This document shows positions 32,032 to 42,482 of a stretch of DNA of 64,000 nucleotides, one piece after another. The stretch is from assembly GCA_012064385.1 (NCBI GenBank), contig QRDG01000024.1, forward strand, positions 1,803,940 to 1,867,939. Reading direction: 5' to 3'. Position 1 is the stretch's first letter, and each line of letters begins with the position of its first letter. Position numbers and translations under genes: made by a program. The stretch is from Puccinellia tenuiflora. Lineage: Eukaryota > Streptophyta > Magnoliopsida > Poales > Poaceae. The notes beneath the pieces were generated by a model. It searched no databases and was not told where the DNA came from. It saw nothing but the letters and a program-made list of their open reading frames with translations.

Positions 32032-35000
32032 TGTAACGCCCCAAGATCGGTACTATGCAGACTTGAGCGTTCCAGCCAAATCCGCATAATAACGATCCTA
32101 AAGGACGCCCACCAGGCATAACGTGTACGTCGCAACACACACGTTATGCGGGTGGAATTGTGATAACATTACAACAGTTCTCGATGGAACCCACAAAAGA
32201 ATATTTATATACAACAACGACTCACAGAGTCAAGAGCAAAGATACAATACAAAGATCCAAAATAACAACGGAAGCGGGTAGCGTCCGGCTACGGACAAGA
32301 AACAAATTGGACTAAGAGTCCTGAAGATAAGCGAAGGCACCATATCCCTTCCCAGGCCAAGCCAGAGGGATTCCCAAGCTAACGTCGTCACACTTCAAAC
32401 ATGTTGGCTGCATTGGAATAGCAGCCCCGAAGGGGTCAGTACTAGTAGAAGTACTGGCAAGTAATACTCACAAGATATCAAAGCTGGAAATCCGGGGGAA
32501 GAGGGTTAGCGATTGAGGCGGCGGCAAGCAACACTAACAACTTATAGAGACCCGCTACAACTTTCGTCTAATAGAGAGAAGGTAAGAGAGCGCATAGGTA
32601 ACCAACTATACTAACACCAAACATAACCCAGTCGATTCCTTACCAGCCTGTTAATCCTACGAGCAGCAAGCCCAAAGGCACTCACACAGTTGGCAATTTT
32701 ATAATTTATTATTGAAGTAGCTCTATCTTACTAATCAATTTATTAACATCAGGTGTAAGTTGTCTATGATCTTGTTAGCCAGCACATTTCACCAAGTCGT
32801 CCATAACCGCGGACACGGCTTTTCGAAAAGATTTAACCCTGCAGGGGTGCACAAATGTAACCACACGCACTTCAACCCTTGTTGCCAGCTATTAGCACAC
32901 TTCCTAAGGTGTGCCGGCAGGGTATCCGACGCTACACTTTCCTTCACTACCACACTTGTCCAGGGAACCATCTAGCTAGGTCTGATCCACCTTGAAAGTC
33001 CGGCCGAAGCTCCGAGGTGGGCCTAACTGTTGCCTGAACGGCTTCGGGAGGGAAACACTCATACGATTGCCCCTCCTTCCACACTCGATAAACGAACGAT
33101 CCGCAACCCTACCGTAAGTAACCATCATCGTATCGGAGGCGTCCCATCTGTACCTGCATCAAAATAAAGCGTCGCGCAAATGGAAACACCCGAACTACTT
33201 GTGGCGCCCTGGACAAGGCTACAGATCCGGTACTAGGTCGAGGGGAGTCCCATTTCCTCCCACATGTGGGTAGTGCGCTCATTCTTGGATCAGAGGACAA
33301 GAACTCGGGTCCTAGGCGACACTAGCAGAACAAAACACCACGATTGGCCTTCCGCCGGTGCCTTATCTTTATTATTTATTCCCATCGCCAAACATTAAAG
33401 ATTATCATGTGAACTTAACCCAACTATCATTTTATAACAAGACTAGAACATGACTAGAGCAAAACAAACCTAAGCATGCACTACGACTCGCAAGGCCAAC
33501 AAGATAAACAGGGTAATAGGATGTGGGGGTGGGGCATATCATGGCTGCAAGATAAACATGCAAATAGGATCGAGACACAAGCGTCGCAATATAAGGCTAG
33601 CAAGGAACAAAAGATAGGCGGTGTAAGAGACAGAAAACGAGCAAAGATAGCAAGGGAGTATCACTTGCCTGCAATCCGGTAGAGGTAGCAGAACCTGTCG
33701 TTGTTCACATCAACTCAACGTCCTATTCCCGAAGAAGCAACAAACACTGGAAACATAGAGATGCATTTTACTTCTATGGCAAAAGAAGCGGCATGTTGAT
33801 GACATGATGCATGACAAATTAATTGTGATTCAATTTTATAACCTAACACATGGCAAATCATTTTAAATGGGATCGGAGCACAACATAGATGCACCGGACA
33901 AATCCCATAATTAGTTGACTTAATTCGTCTAAATGGATAAAGGTGCGATGTTGATTAATGATGCATGATTTTAGAAGATACGGATATATATGGCATATAG
34001 GGGTTTAGGGTTGGGGTCGCACATTGGATTCGGGGAAACTTCGGATTGGAAGCCGCCGTCTTCGGTCCGGAGGGGAAGTAGTCGAAGTAGTCGTCGTAGT
34101 CAAAGTAGTCATTCCGTCCGGGGTCGAGGTAGTCGACGTCGTGGAAGTAGTCGTACTCGGGTCGTCGTCGTTGCGGACCTTGGCGTTCCGGGCTTCGGGG
34201 TTGTCGGGGTTCACGGTGGTCGGAGTACTCGGGCTTCGGGGTCACGGCATTGGAGAACTTCGCGGGTTTAGGTGTCGGGGAAGATCTTGTCATATCGCCA
34301 TTCACGGTCGTCGCGGTTCACGGCATCGGGGTGTCGGAGATCTTGGCGTATCCGTCTTCGGTCATCGGGTCGGAGAACTCGGTCTTCACGACGGGATCGG
34401 GGATCGGGAAACACGTCGGGAACGGAAACAAAGAACTCACGTCGGGGAGGCTCCGGTTCACGACGGGAACATGCACGCACGGAGATGTGCAGACATGCGT
34501 GACACAGAGGCAACGGGAACAGTAGCAGCAGCAACACGGAGATGTTGGGAAACGGAGGCAGCACCGGGGAACTCTTCCCGACGGGGACACATCGGATAGA
34601 CGTCGGAAGCAGCCACCAGGAACGGACGAAGGCTACGGAGCAACACCACACATCGGAATCAACAGCACGTCACGGCAGGGGCACACTGGGGTGTGCTGGC
34701 AAGGTCGGGGCAGACAGCTGCGGCCAGAGGAGGATGGGGGACGCCAGCACAAAGGATGCAGGGAAGGGGCAGGGGAGCACGGGGATGACACGGCACAGTA
34801 CAGCACGAACTCGGAGGATGCTCGCACGGTACGGCAACGGAGGGCCTCCACGGGACGGACACGAACCGGGGTCGGGGACGGGAACGGAGGCCAGGCAGGG
34901 GAGGCTGGGTTGCGGCGGCGTGTTCGACGCGCGGCCAGAGGAAGATGGCGCGCAGGGAGGGGATGGAGCGGGCCGGTGGCAGAGCAGAGGAAGGTGAGGC

Positions 35001-35796
35001 GGGCGTGCTGGCCGCAGGTGCGGCCGACACGGTCCGACGACGGGCGGAGGCGCGAGGGAGACATCCATGGCGGGGAGAGGCTAGAGCGGCGGCCTGGAGG
35101 AGATGGTGCGCGTGGGGAGAGGGGAGATCGGGGCGGCCGGCTCGGGTGCTGGGGAGCCAGGGGAAGGAGGAGAAGGAGGGAGGCGTGGTGGTGGCGTGCG
35201 GGGAGCTCGGGACGACGGGGATCGAGCGGGTCGGGGAAGGAGGTGAGGAGCAGCGCCAGGGAGTAGGTGGTGGCAGGGGAGGTCGACCACGCGGGGAAGA
35301 AAGGAGGAAGAAGAGGCCATGGGTGAGAGAAATGGAAAAGGAGGAAAATAAAAGAAAGAGGGGAGGAGAAAAGAAAAGAGAGAGAGGAGGGAGGAAAGGA
35401 AAGAAAAGGGAGGTGGGAGGCCATTTTCGCGAAACGAGAAAAACAGAGGAGGGTGGCTGCAAAATGCCAGGGGGTGGGAAAACAAAACTGCCAGGGGGAA
35501 CCAGGGGTAACCCTAGGGTTTGGAGGCTAGGTGGGCTTGGGCCGGTTTGGGCTACTCTCTCGCAATTCTCAAAACATTTTTATTTTGCAAATTTAATTTG
35601 GCAAATAATTTTAGAAAACGGAGACGACAGTCTCGGTAAAACTTTTTCGACAATTTTAGCAAAAATAAAATAGGGTTTAATAAAAATAGTTTTTGTTGCC
35701 AAAAATTATGCGATGCGCATGATGCTGATGTCATGATGATGCAAAAAACAAAAACAAGCAAAAATCTAATTTGGGGAAAAACCCCGGACATTACAC
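32032..35796 (-). mobile_element. Element G: solo long LTR or non-coding LTR element
   Basis: 3765 bp flanked by the exact duplication CTAAT (32027-32031 and 35797-35801). Ends are TGTAACGCCC and GGACATTACA, so TG...CA in either direction. I see no gag or pol motif and no repeated terminal sequence inside. That fits a solo LTR of a long-LTR gypsy family. It contains a GTAGTC-type microsatellite (34078-34165) and a purine-rich tract (35325-35415). Large GC-rich ORFs at 34600-35480 on both strands lack any domain. The minus orientation is a guess from the (C/T)-rich, TATA-free right end. Confidence 0.75.
34078..34165. repeat. GTAGTC/GTCGTA trinucleotide-type repeat
   Basis: Imperfect repeats of GTAGTCGAAGTAGTCGTC. 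On the minus strand it reads as an Asp/Tyr/Phe-rich peptide, which explains the odd ORF there. Simple repeat, not a gene. Confidence 0.8.
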
Positions 35797-35801
35797 TAAT
35801 G

Positions 35802-35963
35802 AGGATCTTATTATTGAAAGAATTGCTTCTATTGTTGTGCCTCCTAACGATCCTTTGCAGCAATTTATGGAGAAGCACGAGAATGATATGTTTATGCAGG
35901 AAAGGGAAGAAATTGATGAAGTCTTTGTAGCGACCTTGCCTGTTAAAATTGGCCAAGATCCCT
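35802..35963 (+). pseudogene. pol: Element C fragment after protease
   Basis: The frame continues C after the target duplication of G: EDLIIERIASIVVPPNDPLQ and an acidic MQEREEIDEVF segment. It stops abruptly at about 35963, where sequence of another type (H) begins. Part of C between here and RT is missing. Confidence 0.75.
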
Positions 35964-36392
35964 GTGTTCTGTGCTAGTCCCTGGATCGAATAGCTAGCAC
36001 CACAGTTCAAGATAGAATATCATGCAAATGCGTCAAATATCTATTACATCGAGGATCCAGAAGGATAAAACATTACAAGTTGCATAGCACCAGGCTAGCA
36101 TATTACAAAGCTCAGCAGCGGAAAGCATAAATAGCATGGAGACCTCATCATCTTCATGTGCCACAGGCGGACATGTTGGATGCAGACTCGAAACCTATAG
36201 CGTTCCTTACTCATCGTCAGACGAACCTGCAACGGTAAAAGCGTTGCAGCCAAAAATTGGACAGAACCATTTGAATGGATCTGGCAAATGATACTTGTGG
36301 AATCATAAAGGCAAACTTCTAACTTCTACATGCTAGTGGAGTTGAAGGCTATTGCGTAAAGCATATTTTGTCCTACTTTTCATAAAGCATTT
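35964..36392. mobile_element. Element H, left part
   Basis: Non-coding, starting near TGTGTTCTGTGCTAGTCCC. Its style (reverse-oriented long LTR with 'attacaagttgcatag' words) is like G. The left edge does not pair with a target duplication at the right edge (52046), so this end may be a deletion junction. The sequence is interrupted at 36393 by solo LTR E and resumes at 49412. Confidence 0.6.
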
Positions 36393-36758
36393 TGATGTCT
36401 ACTACACACTTCTATTCTTGTAGACTTGTTGGACCTCCAAGCGCAGAGGTTTGTAGGACAGCGGCAAATTTCCCTTAAGTGAGTAACCCAAGGTTTATCG
36501 AATCCACGGGAGGTAGAGGTCAAAGATATCCCTCTCAAGCAACCCTGCAATTAAGATACAAGAAGTCTCTTGTGTCCCCAACACACCTAATACAATTGTC
36601 AGTTGTATAGGTGCACTAGTTTGGCGAAGAGATGGTAAAATGCAAGTGATATGGATGGTAAAAGGTGATTTTATAATTCTGTAATAAAAATGGCAGCAAG
36701 CAAACAAGTGAGAAAAGTGACTAAAAACGGTGTATCAATGCTTGGAAACAAGGCCTAG
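36393..36758 (-). repeat. Element E (solo gypsy LTR), left part
   Basis: Starts TGATGTCTACTACACAC after CATTT (36388-36392). This is the reverse complement of a gypsy LTR 3' end. It is cut by element D at the duplicated CCTAG (36754-36758). Confidence 0.88.
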
Positions 36759-37344
36759 TGTCGTGGGGTTGTCACGGCAAGTTCTTCCTCAGGAAAGATA
36801 AGTTGTGGGGCCATTGGTGATCAGAGTACGCAGAAGTTGTTAATCTCACCTAAGGACAAGGATTTACCCAGGTTCGGCCCCTCTCGATGGAGGTAAAGAC
36901 CTACTTCCTGCTTCGGCTTTATTGATATGATCTTCTCTCAATTACAAGAACCGGGTCTCGCTAACTCGAGATCCGGCGACTTCAACCGCTCTGGGGTTTG
37001 GTGTTGCGGGTTCTAAGACTTGTCTTGGCTTCTTGATCGCTTGTCAATCTAAGGTCCAGGGCCCTCCTTATAAAGGCGGTCGGGTCCCTGGACTTACAAG
37101 TTTACATCGGTCATCGGGTCATACTTGGACACGGAGTCCTATTCTATGTCTTGGTCTTCCAAGTTACAACTCCGGGTTGTACTAGGACTCTTCTTCGACA
37201 AGTTCTTCCTTCTTCATGGGCCTTGGTCGGCTTGTCTCCAGCCCAGCCCATGTAACTTGAAGTGCGACCCGGCATTGGCCTTCTGGGTCTTGGCGGGTCT
37301 ACTTTCCGGGTCCATGGGCCTACCTATAAAGTATCCCCCCATCA
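36759..37344 (-). repeat. Element D 3' LTR
   Basis: 586 bp; on the minus strand it starts TGATGGGGGGATAC and ends ACCCCACGACA. It holds 7 bp (within CATCGGTCATCGGG, near 37105-37120) that the other LTR lacks. The bases next to it on the minus strand, AAATTCGGGGGTTAC, are the probable PPT. Confidence 0.93.
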
Positions 37345-37922
37345 GTAACCCCCGAATTTATCTTGGGCGTAGTTTTGGCGGCTTCCTCCGACTCCCTGGT
37401 TCGACTCCTTGGTTCGACTTCTCCTATTGGAGTCACAAGCTTAGAAGTCGCATGCTGCTAGCTCCAAGATGAATTCCTGCATAAAAACATAACACACATA
37501 TAAAATGAGTCCATCCTCGCCCTCTGTTCAAGTCCACCACTCTTGCCTCTGCACCAGCTGGCCGAGTCTTTTATGGCTCCTGTGAACTAGCTCTGAGGAG
37601 TTTAACTCTTTCCACTTCTTGCAGACACAGGACTCGCCTTTCTGAGACAAGCCGGCTTTTCTTTCCATTACTGTGCCATCATTTTCTCAGACATACTCTG
37701 TTCGACTTTGGCTGCCGTATTTTTGACCACGAAATTTCCGCGGACGTCTCCACATTTTCCGCACTGTTAATGTGGAACAGCCCCGTAACTTTCTAGGGTT
37801 TTACCCCTTATAAGTTGTCAAGGTTGGGGTCCAAAAAACCCTCACTTGCCCTTTCGCCTCCAATCTTCTTCTTCCTCCCGCTCATTCTCTTTCCCGCGCG
37901 CAGCTCGCTCCGCAAGCACGCC
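37345..37922 (+). promoter_or_regulatory. Leader and promoter region of the D antisense gene
   Basis: 578 bp without a gene. CTTATAAG at 37807-37814 is a good TATA box, about 110 nt before the ATG at 37923, the same spacing as the weaker box in A and B. A CT-rich leader (TCTTCTTCCTCCCGCTCATT) follows. Confidence 0.55.
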
Positions 37923-40201
37923 ATGGCCCCCAAGCGCTCCAAGGCTACTTCCAAGGCCAAGGCTTCCTCGTCCAGCCGAACAATCGACATCGCCGCCGCG
38001 GCCGCCGCTGCCGCCAAGACTTCCTCATCCAAGCGATCCATCTCCGCAGATTGGGGAAGATCTACCACTACGGCTGAGCAAATCAAGGGGTACCAGCTCG
38101 CTGGTCTCCTCCCCTCCAATGTCAATGCCCGTGCCCCAGGGAGCGAACCGGTGCCCTCTCCGGTGAAGGGGGAGGTCGTAATCTTCTCTGAGCATCTCTT
38201 CTAAGGATTCACTCCCCCGGGTAATTTGTTCTTCCGCCAAGTCCTTGAATTCTACAAATTGCGCATCCATGATCTCGCGCCCAATTCCATTTTGACCCTT
38301 TCCAATTTTGTCACTCTTGGTGAGGACTACCTCCAAATCAAGCCAGACCTTGATCTCTGGCTTGAGCTTTTCTATTGCAACCCCTAGCCTGAAACCTCTG
38401 GGGGTCCTCTTCTTCAATGCGGCGCTGTTGCTCTTCAGCGTCGCCTTCACTCCGTCTTCCCCAAACCTGTCTTTCCAAACCGTTTCAAGGATTGGCACAA
38501 AACATTCTTTTACTGCAAGGACACATCCCCTGAAGATGAACCTCGTCTTCCTCTCTTCTCTGAGGATCGCCTAGAGATGACTCCTGTCATGAAAGCTAGG
38601 TGCTCAGAGTCCGCCCGGCCCAAATTCGAGTCCTTAATCACACGGATTCAAGCTCTCTTGTCACACAAGCTGGAGAACATGGATTTGGTACGTTGCTGGA
38701 CGACCTGGAGGATCCAACCGTTGAGTCCTAGGACTCGGCTGATATGTCAATACACTCGTTGTGTGACCGACGACCTCCGTATCTCGGAGAAGCTGTCAGA
38801 TAGCCCTGAACTCGGCCGATTGATCATGAAGCTGACGGGCAAGCCAGTGAAGGACCAAGTGCAGTTTGGACTTGAGCCTTTTTGCTCCACCAATCAAGCT
38901 CCTGCTGTAAGCATTTCATTTGATTCGCTTTCATCTTCTTTCTCTACTTCATTTGCTAACTTATCTTTCTATCTCCTTTACAGTTAACTGACTCCTTCTG
39001 GAAGCCAGCTTCTGAAACTGAAACTGAGGCTAAGGCCGAGGAAGAGAATGAGGAGGAAGCTTCTGCCACAGAGCAAATCGCTGAGGCAGAAGACGCTGAT
39101 GGTGATGCCAACGAGGATTCCTCCCAGGAGGCTCCTGTTGAAGACGATGATGATGAGGAGGAGTCCTCTCCAGAGGCTCCTGTTGAAAATGTTGATGGGG
39201 AGGAGTCCTCTCAGGGGGCTCCTGTTACTGAGCAGGGTCATATGGCTTCTAGTCCTGCCGCTACCCAGCCAACCTCGTCTGAGGAGTCCTCAGCCGCGAA
39301 GAGCCGCTCCTCTTCTCCCCCAGCTCCCAATAAGAATGGGTCTCGAGAGGCTGTTCCCAAGGTACCTCTCTCACGAGTCCTTGGATCAACCAATTCAAAT
39401 GCTAAACCCCAAGAATGTACGCAGAGCGTTATTGCTGCAAGGAAGAGGAAGCTGCGCTCCGACGGCCCTGTATACACCCCTGATCCTTTGCCAATTTCAC
39501 ATCAAAGGAAGTCGACTTCTCCTCCTAGCAAAGCCGACTCCTATCGCTCTGGCATGTCTATGCCTTCTTATGACTCTCAGGCCTCCTTGGACCTTGAGAC
39601 TAACACTGCGTATGACCTCTTAGCTTGCTTGCTCTTATATGACTTCTGTGTTTCCTTTTCATGAACTTCTTGCTGACTTCTAACTTTGTCTGTTTTCAGG
39701 GCTCGGCCTTATCTGAAGGTCATAAAGCTCCAGAACATGGCTGATGTCACATCAGCTCGTGGATCTGTCCCTCCTTCTGCTTCTCATACGACAAGCATAA
39801 GGACCGCTCCTTCCACACCTGCATCTGCAGGTGTCAACACTACTACTGCTCCCACTATCCCCGAGTCCCTTCTAAAGACTCGGGGGGAAGCTCCATTGGA
39901 GGTCCAGTCCTCTTCCGGGACTCCGACTCCTACAGCCATTCCTCAACCTTCCCCGGCTCCTCATCAGGCGGCTTCTACAGCCCAACTCAACGAGCCGGCC
40001 AAGTCCTCCATCGATTACAGCCGACTTCGAGTGGCTGACAACAAGTCCTTTTCTGAGGCTTGGATAGAGGATGTTGAACTAAATGATCAATCAGCCAGAT
40101 TGAAGGATGATGAGCAACTGCCCATTAGATCTCTTCGACTCATCCATGATGTAATCTTTCTGACTTCTAGTCTTTGTGTTCTCTGGTAGCCTCCTATTGC
40201 A

Positions 40202-40690
40202 GTAGCCCCCAAGCACCTTATCTGTGGTGACTTGTGGCCAAGATAGGTGCTTTACTTTGAACTTTAACTCAACTGCTGTGTAGAAAAACTTTCACACTGT
40301 AGCCCCCAAGCACTGATTCCTTAGCTCTTCTAAGACTCGGGGCTTTAACTTGATGACTCTTAGGTAGAGTAACTAAAAAGTTTTCCACGAGTAGCCCCCA
40401 AGCGCCGGGTTGTCAGCCTGCGACAACTTGGAGCTACAAATCGATGTAAATAGCTGATACTTAGCTTGTAGAAAAAATTATGTTCTGCGAGTAGCCCCCA
40501 AGAGCCGAGTTGTTAACTTGTGACGACTTGGAGCTGCTGACTTGTTGACTCATGACTTGTGAATGTTGCATCTGGAGAAAAAATCTGACTCCTGAGTAGC
40601 CCCCAAGCGCCAAGTTGTTAACTTGTGACAACTTGGAGCTCATGAGTTGTATATCTGACTTGTGATTCCTGACTTGTGAATTCTGACTGG
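40202..40690. repeat. Five tandem ~97-bp repeats starting GTAGCCCCCAAG
   Basis: GTAGCCCCCAAG occurs at 40202, 40299, 40391, 40491 and 40595 (spacings 97, 92, 100, 104). Copies 3-5 share the following GCCGGGTTGT/GCCGAGTTGT and ACTTGGAGCT words. Read on the gag-pol strand each unit gives CTTGGGGGCTAC, which closely resembles the PPT next to Tat LTRs. Confidence 0.88.
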
Positions 40691-40750
40691 TGAGTCCTGA
40701 CTTGTGAATTCTAACTGGTGAGTCCTGACTTGTGAATTCTGACTTGTATT
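40640..40750. repeat. Short tandem repeat, TGAATTCTGACTTG type
   Basis: About four units of 28 bp or half-units of 14 bp (GTGAGTCCTGACTT, GTGAATTCTGACTG), just before the intron acceptor. Simple repeat; the Ser/Gln-rich minus-strand ORF across it is a by-product. Confidence 0.85.
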
Positions 40751-41920
40751 TGCAGAATCTTATCTCCAAGATGAAGAGAGACATGAAGGAGCTGTAGGAC
40801 CAGGCAGCTATTAGTGCCAGGTCTGCTCAATCTGAAAAGGAGCACTCTCTCCAACTGGAAAAGACCTGAAGATTCTATCTGCTGAGCTGGATCAGGTCAA
40901 GAAAGAGTCGGAGGTAGCCAAGAAAACTGCCCTGAAAGATCATAATGAGCTAAAAGCAGTTTATGACACCTGCCGTAAAGGCATTGGAGCCATGTGCCAA
41001 CACATCTTTGGTAAGTTTTATGTCTTTACTCACTCCTTCTTTGCACTGTTTTGAAGCACTTCTCAACTTATACTCATTGATTTCTTTCTGCAGGGTCTGA
41101 CTCCCCAAAGCTTAAGTTGCCCGTTAGCAAGCAACTACATGAGATGCTGGACCATTGTCATGGGCTACAAGAGGAAGCCCGTGCTGTGGTAAAGTACTTA
41201 AATGCTAAAGGCAAGTGCCCCAAGGAACCTGAGCGCCTGGTAGATGAGCTGTCAAGAGCACCAGGCTATATGCGCCTCTGGAAGCAGTCCTCCTTGAGGA
41301 GAGCCTCCATTAGGATCCTTGCTCTGGCCCACAGCTATTATCCAACTTTCATATAACCAGCTCTGCTCACTATGGGGAAGCCAGAGCAACATGAAGATGG
41401 CAAACCCTTTACTCAGGATGACTTCAAGGCTGAAGAGAAGCTGGTGTGTCCTTATGCATGTGAGATTGCCAACAAGATGGACCCTGAGGTATGGGTTCAT
41501 CACTATGACTTGGAGAACAAGAGGGTTGCCCCGGAGACTCCTGCAATTGTAAACTTTGGTCGCCCCTCACAGGCAATGGCAGGTGGCTCATGTTCTACTG
41601 GACCAAGTTCTTCTACACCGGCGGCTCCTGTTCTTAGTAACCCAGCTGGTGCCGAGCCTGTGCTGAAGACTCCTGCTGCGCCCACTCCTTCAAGAGCTAC
41701 TACTGGGGATTCCCGGCCTCAAGAAGAAGAGCCAGCTCAACATATGAAGAGCCCACGAGGTACCGGTTTCCAAACAAAGAAAGTTGCCACCAAGCCTCCT
41801 GTGAAGCAAGCTCGTGGCTCTACTGCACAAGCAAAGGACAAGTCTCCTGTCGAGAAGGACTCCTCAGTTCCAGCCAAGAGGTCGACTCCTGAGATTGATC
41901 ATCCTCTTGATGATTTTTAG

Positions 41921-42482
41921 ACCTTTTGTAATACTGCACTACTGGTGTACACCTTTTGGTTTTTGAACTAGTTGTTCTGAAATTGTGCCAATCGGCTTGT
42001 AATGACTTGCTTGTTCAACTTTGACATTGATATGTCTTATCTATGCAAGTCACTGCTTGGTTCTTATAACCCATCTTATTTTTCACTGATAAATAAGTAG
42101 GCCCTGCATGAGTTCTCTTACAGTTTGTACTGACAGGCTCCCAACCTTTTATGTACTTTAGGATTCATAAGAGTTAGAGACAAGTCATGCATGTAGATTA
42201 TTCATATTGTGCAGGCTGCATCTAACTTACCAGCGAGAAAATTAGGAAAAATTCGGCTACTGAGCCAGGTTCAAGGGTCTAAGCCTGACTTTTTCCTGAA
42301 AAGCAAGCCCCGAAGAACCCGATGATCAAATATAAAGAATAAAGCGCACTCACTGGGTGACTCGACTAAATAACTCATATTCAGAGAAGCCGGCTTTATT
42401 TCCTTTGATCATAACAATTTGATTACATTTAGGCATGGCTCACTGGGCTCTTTGCCTTTCAACTCATAAAAACTATTACAAT
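41921..42482. other. Element D spacer between convergent genes
   Basis: 562 bp between the 3' ends of the antisense gene and of pol. AT-rich with no gene; probably the 3' UTRs and poly(A) regions of the two transcripts. Confidence 0.7.

Larger units (their letters stand above)
40151..40755 (+). other. Third intron of the D antisense gene, repeat-rich
   Basis: 605 bp from GTAATCTTT to TATTTGCAG. It joins the frame ending RLIHD to NLISKMKRDMKE. It contains the two tandem arrays listed next. It is much longer than the other introns (77-90 bp). Confidence 0.65.
37923..41920 (+). pseudogene. Element D antisense gene: Transposase_28-like protein with four introns
   Basis: Starts MAPKRSKATSKAKAS with an alanine run. 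Near 38217-38370 it reads PGNLFFRQVLEFYKLRIHDL and LAPNSILTLSNF, a diverged relative of the LHPNSI domain in A and B. Candidate introns, all GT-AG: 38907-38983, 39610-39699, 40151-40755 and 41011-41093. Exons after the first are acidic/Ser-rich (EEESSPEAPVE) and then helical (KKESEVAKKTALKDHNELKA). The tail is Thr/Pro/Lys-rich and ends LDDF at 41918-41920. Breaks: TAA at 38202, further frameshifts in exon 1, TAG near 40795 and a shift near 40868 and 41356. It has the same place, direction and first four residues as the genes of A and B, so probably the same gene family. Confidence 0.75.

Noticed and set aside
33955..34305. Asp/Tyr-rich minus-strand ORF in G
   Set aside because: Encoded by a GTAGTC-type simple repeat.
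34600..35480. Several long GC-rich ORFs on both strands of G
   Set aside because: They overlap each other in many frames, are Pro/Ser/Arg-rich and show no domain. They come from base composition in a non-coding LTR.
40202..40690. Regularly spaced repeats that resemble a CRISPR array
   Set aside because: The units are about 97 bp with similar 'spacers', inside an intron of a plant retrotransposon gene. This is a tandem repeat, not CRISPR.
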